From NCBI GenBank assembly GCA_002293455.1, contig DBDH01000080.1, forward strand, positions 12,136-20,123: a stretch of DNA of 7,988 nt. The letters run 5' to 3'. Source of the stretch: Treponema sp. UBA937. GTDB lineage: Bacteria > Spirochaetota > Spirochaetia > Treponematales > Breznakiellaceae. Position 1 is the first letter of the stretch; every line of letters begins with the position of its first letter. Below the pieces are notes generated by a model that saw only the letters and a list, made by a program, of their open reading frames with translations, searched no databases and had not been told where the DNA came from. A program made the position numbers and the translations under genes. Positions 5,983-7,988 of the stretch are shown one piece after another.

Positions 5983-6011
5983 TGGTTTCGCATGGGAATT
6001 TCTCCTATACT
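5983..6011 (+). promoter_or_regulatory. Possible promoter of the solute-binding protein gene
   Basis: TATACT (6006-6011) is a fair -10 box; the best-spaced -35 (TGGTTT, 5983-5988) is weak. The -10 overlaps a short palindrome, CTATA-CT-TATAG (6005-6016), that could be an operator. No terminator is visible in the 80 bases after the FemAB-like gene, so read-through from metG is also possible. Confidence 0.3.
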
Positions 6012-6055
6012 TATAGAATAACATAAATCAAAATAACAAAAAAACGGAGGAAAAA

Positions 6056-7402
6056 ATGAAATGTAAAAAAGCGGCGTCCATGTTGGCAATAGTATTGCTC
6101 TTGGGCGGATTTATGGCGTTAAGCTGTTCCCGGGAAAGCGCTGATTCCGGCAGCGGCGGTGTGTATTTTTTCAACTTCAAGCCTGAACAGGACGCGGTTT
6201 ATCAGACTATCGCGAAAGAGTATACGGCGAAGACGGGTGTTCCGGTAAAGGTTGTTACGGCCGCGTCAGGGACCTATGAACAGCAGCTCCGCAGCGAAAT
6301 CGCGAAGATTGATGCTCCGACAATTTTCCAGATTAATGGTCCTGTAGGATACGCAAGCTGGAAAAATTACACGGCCGATCTTAGCGGTTCGGAGATTTAT
6401 TCCCATTTGGCGGATAAATCCCTGGCGATTTCCGATAACGGCGGTGTTTACGGCATACCGTTCGCTGTCGAAGGATACGGCATCATCGTGAATAATAAAA
6501 TCATGAACGCGTATGCCGCTCTTCCCGGAGCAAAGATTAAATCCCTGGATGAAATCAAGAATTTCGCAAAGTTCAAAGAAGTGGTTGAGGATATGCAGAG
6601 CAAGAAAGCGGCTCTCGGAATCGACGGCGTTTTTGCATCGACATCCCTTCTCCCCGGTGAAGATTGGCGATGGCAGACCCACTTATCCAATGTTCCTATC
6701 TACTATGAGTTCAGGGATAATAATGTTGATTTAAGCAGCTCCGCCGCTACCGCGACAATTAAGTTCCAATACGCGGAGAACTTTAAGAATATTTTCGATC
6801 TTTACCTTAACTATTCTACTATTGATAAAGCTATGACAGGAAGCAGAACGGTTGATGATTCCATGGCTGAGTTCGCTTTGGGAAGAGCCGCGATGGTACA
6901 GAACGGGAATTGGGCTTACGGTCAGATCGCCGGTGTTTCCGGCAATACCGTACAGCCCGAAGATGTGCGCTTCATCCCGATTTATACCGGTATGCCCGGC
7001 GAAGAAACGCAGGGGCTTTGCATTGGCACGGAAAATTTCTTCTGCATCAACAAGAACGCCTCCGCCGCGAGTCAGAAGGCATCGCTTGATTTTATGAACT
7101 GGCTGTACACTTCGCCGGAAGGCAAAGCCCATGTAAGCAAAGATTTGGGCTTTATCGTTCCTTTTGATACGTTTACCGACACTGAAAAACCCGCCGATCC
7201 TCTCGCGATTCAGGTGATGGCTTGGTCGGCAAATACCGCCGTTTCCAACATTCCGTGGAATTTCACCGTGTATCCCAGTCAGCAGTTTAAAGACGATTTT
7301 GGATCGGCTCTATTGCTTTATGCTCAGGGACAGATGAGCTGGAACGCCGTAAGAGATACGGTGATAAAAAGCTGGGCTGCCGAAAAAGCGGCTGCCAATT
7401 AA
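6056..7402 (+). CDS. ABC transporter solute-binding lipoprotein, carbohydrate type (family 1)
   Basis: This 448-residue extracytoplasmic protein captures a substrate, probably a sugar or oligosaccharide, for an ABC importer. The start ATG 6056 has a strong ribosome site GGAGG (6046-6050). Residues 1-23 are a signal peptide (KCKK, hydrophobic core) and C24 in ALSC is the likely lipidated cysteine, followed by a Ser/Gly-rich tether. The mature part has the family-1 layout: YFFNFKPEQ (37-45) as first strand, APTIFQINGP (87-96), YGIPFAVEGYGIIVNN (132-147), the signature FALGRAAMVQNGNWAYGQ (273-290), and DFMNWLYTSPEGK (345-357) near the hinge. Many tryptophans (W102, W204, W206, W286, W390, W401) fit stacking against sugar rings. 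A MalF-like permease follows after a 169-nt structured gap, so this is the first gene of a transport operon. The exact substrate is unknown. Confidence 0.93.
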   Translation: MKCKKAASMLAIVLLLGGFMALSCSRESADSGSGGVYFFNFKPEQDAVYQTIAKEYTAKTGVPVKVVTAASGTYEQQLRSEIAKIDAPTIFQINGPVGYASWKNYTADLSGSEIYSHLADKSLAISDNGGVYGIPFAVEGYGIIVNNKIMNAYAALPGAKIKSLDEIKNFAKFKEVVEDMQSKKAALGIDGVFASTSLLPGEDWRWQTHLSNVPIYYEFRDNNVDLSSSAATATIKFQYAENFKNIFDLYLNYSTIDKAMTGSRTVDDSMAEFALGRAAMVQNGNWAYGQIAGVSGNTVQPEDVRFIPIYTGMPGEETQGLCIGTENFFCINKNASAASQKASLDFMNWLYTSPEGKAHVSKDLGFIVPFDTFTDTEKPADPLAIQVMAWSANTAVSNIPWNFTVYPSQQFKDDFGSALLLYAQGQMSWNAVRDTVIKSWAAEKAAAN

Positions 7403-7408
7403 GCGCTT

Positions 7409-7439
7409 GCAATTGTAAAAACTGAAGTTTTGCAATTGC
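7409..7439. repeat. 12-bp hairpin directly after the binding-protein gene
   Basis: GCAATTGTAAAA (7409-7420) pairs with TTTTGCAATTGC (7428-7439), with one G-U pair and a 7-nt loop. It begins 7 bases after the stop codon and has no U-tract behind it. In binding-protein operons such a structure often shields the upstream mRNA from 3' decay, giving more binding protein than permease. That role is inferred here. Confidence 0.65.
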
Positions 7440-7455
7440 CTCATTAAGGGAATCT

Positions 7456-7480
7456 CTAAAAATCCCGCGCGGGTTTTTAG
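7456..7480. terminator. GC-core hairpin with T-run, possible weak terminator
   Basis: CTAAAAA (7456-7462) pairs with TTTTTAG (7474-7480), enclosing the palindrome CCCGCGCGGG (7464-7473); T7463 is bulged. The GC core followed by TTTTT resembles a small intrinsic terminator that would be leaky. The A-run on the other side makes it nearly symmetric, so it could work in both directions. It may reduce read-through into the permease. Confidence 0.45.
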
Positions 7481-7496
7481 CAGTCTTTTGAAAATC

Positions 7497-7538
7497 TCCC
7501 CTGTTATCGAAGAACATGGCTTCTTTGATAGCAGGGGA
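7497..7538. promoter_or_regulatory. 18-bp hairpin in the binding protein-permease gap
   Basis: Bases 7497-7514 pair with 7521-7538 continuously over 18 positions, including two G-U pairs; the base of the stem is TCCCCTG with CAGGGGA. The loop is CATGGC (7515-7520) and contains an ATG. It is the most stable-looking structure in the window and has no U-tract. It may be a decay barrier or a regulatory element; it resembles no riboswitch I can name. Confidence 0.7.
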
Positions 7539-7575
7539 TGCCGTTCTTGCTATTAAAGAAACGGACATTTTATGA
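7516..7575 (+). CDS. Possible 19-residue leader ORF coupled to the permease
   Basis: ATG 7516 opens a 19-codon frame encoding MASLIAGDAVLAIKETDIL, ending in TGA at 7573-7575. That stop overlaps the permease ATG (7572-7574) as ATGA, the classic form for translational coupling. The start codon lies in the loop of the 18-bp hairpin, and the only ribosome-site-like bases (GAAGAA, 7509-7514) are within its 5' arm, so initiation would depend on that stem opening. The permease lacks a good ribosome site of its own, which is consistent with coupling. The peptide resembles nothing I know, and a chance ORF of this size is quite possible. Confidence 0.3.
   Translation: MASLIAGDAVLAIKETDIL
7541..7564 (+). 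promoter_or_regulatory. Hairpin overlapping the permease ribosome-binding region
   Basis: CCGTT (7541-7545) pairs with AACGG (7560-7564), and CTT (7546-7548) with AAG (7556-7558) if A7559 is bulged. The 3' arm contains AAAGAAACGGA, the only purine-rich stretch before the permease ATG at 7572. Folding would hide an already weak ribosome site. The element is short, so confidence is modest. Confidence 0.35.
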
Positions 7576-7988
7576 TTAAAAATCCTCTCAAATATTTTCC
7601 TATATTTGTTTTACCGGCCCTCGTCATGTTTTCGATAGCCTTTTTAATCCCCTTTATTATGGGATTAGGCCTTTCTTTTTTTGACTTTACCATCGTAACG
7701 GATGCGCGGTTTAATGGGCTGGATAATTATATCCGCGCTTTTCAGGACCCAAGTAGTAACTTTTTGTATTCGCTGGGATTCACCACGCTCTTTACCGTCG
7801 TGTCGGTTGTTTCTGTAAATATATTGGCCTTTATTTTCGCGCTTCTTTTAACCAAGGGGCTGAAAGGAACAAACTTTTTCAAGGCCGTTTTTTTTACGCC
7901 GAATCTCATCGGAGGCATCGTGCTGGGCTACGTCTGGCAGACTATTATCAACGGGGTGCTTGCTCATTTCAATATGACAATATTGATG
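7572..7988 (+). CDS. ABC sugar-type transporter permease, MalF/UgpA-like (5' part)
   Basis: This frame starts at ATG 7572 and is open for 139 codons to the window edge, so the C-terminal half is missing. It encodes an inner-membrane permease subunit that pairs with a second permease and an ATPase to import the substrate of the upstream binding protein. The N-terminus is MIKNPLKYFPIFVLPALVMF, with a first membrane span at about residues 11-37. A periplasmic loop with FNGLDNYIRAFQDP (47-60) matches the family. The second span is at about 67-94, and KGTNFFKAVFFTPNLIGGIV (98-117) begins the third. The cytoplasmic EAA loop that contacts the ATPase would lie beyond the window. The ribosome site is weak (CGGA at 7562-7565), and the start overlaps the stop of the 19-codon ORF. 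The second permease gene is expected downstream. Confidence 0.9.
   Translation, partial: MIKNPLKYFPIFVLPALVMFSIAFLIPFIMGLGLSFFDFTIVTDARFNGLDNYIRAFQDPSSNFLYSLGFTTLFTVVSVVSVNILAFIFALLLTKGLKGTNFFKAVFFTPNLIGGIVLGYVWQTIINGVLAHFNMTILM

Noticed and set aside
7287..7568. 93-residue minus-strand ORF across the gap
   Set aside because: It overlaps the end of the binding-protein gene and reads through the hairpins; symmetry of the stems keeps the opposite strand open.
1..7988. CRISPR array, tRNA, rRNA or complete mobile element
   Set aside because: No regularly spaced repeats, no tRNA cloverleaf and no transposase or integrase ORF were seen.

Overview
The window looks like part of a Treponema-type spirochaete chromosome, probably from a gut or other host-associated species. 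This is an inference from protein style, not from any marker gene. The clues are a BspA-type leucine-rich-repeat lipoprotein with a relaxed lipobox, a long two-zinc-site methionyl-tRNA synthetase with a C-terminal tRNA-binding domain, a FemAB-type peptidoglycan aminoacyltransferase, and a sugar-type ABC importer whose binding protein is a lipoprotein. There are no rRNA or tRNA genes, CRISPR arrays or transposase genes. All recognisable genes are on the + strand.

Positions 1-1086 are an AT-rich accessory or junction region. It starts with the last 19 codons of an unidentified gene, then four hairpins in a row (61-217), two of them with the U-tract of an intrinsic terminator. Next is a small HigA-type XRE regulator (278-586) with a good promoter, a candidate operator and no toxin partner. 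After a spacer with a 12-bp inverted repeat comes a truncated N-terminus of what looks like an MNT-type nucleotidyltransferase (783-902). Its reading frame runs directly into a second copy of the 3' half of the 173-217 terminator, so it records a past rearrangement.

Positions 1087-2541 encode a surface lipoprotein with four C-terminal BspA-type LRRs. Positions 2585-5975 hold a housekeeping unit: metG, then a FemAB-like aminoacyltransferase whose start codon overlaps the metG stop (TGATG). The metG promoter is near consensus and sits so close to the ATG, with no Shine-Dalgarno sequence, that a leaderless mRNA is predicted.

Positions 6056-7988 are the start of a carbohydrate-type ABC import operon: a lipoprotein solute-binding protein, then a MalF-like permease cut by the window end. 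The 169-nt gap between them holds four hairpins, one of 18 bp, and a 19-codon ORF. The ORF's ATG lies in the loop of the 18-bp hairpin, and its stop overlaps the permease start as ATGA. No wholly new system can be demonstrated, but this leader-like gap and the leaderless metG are the most distinctive signals.
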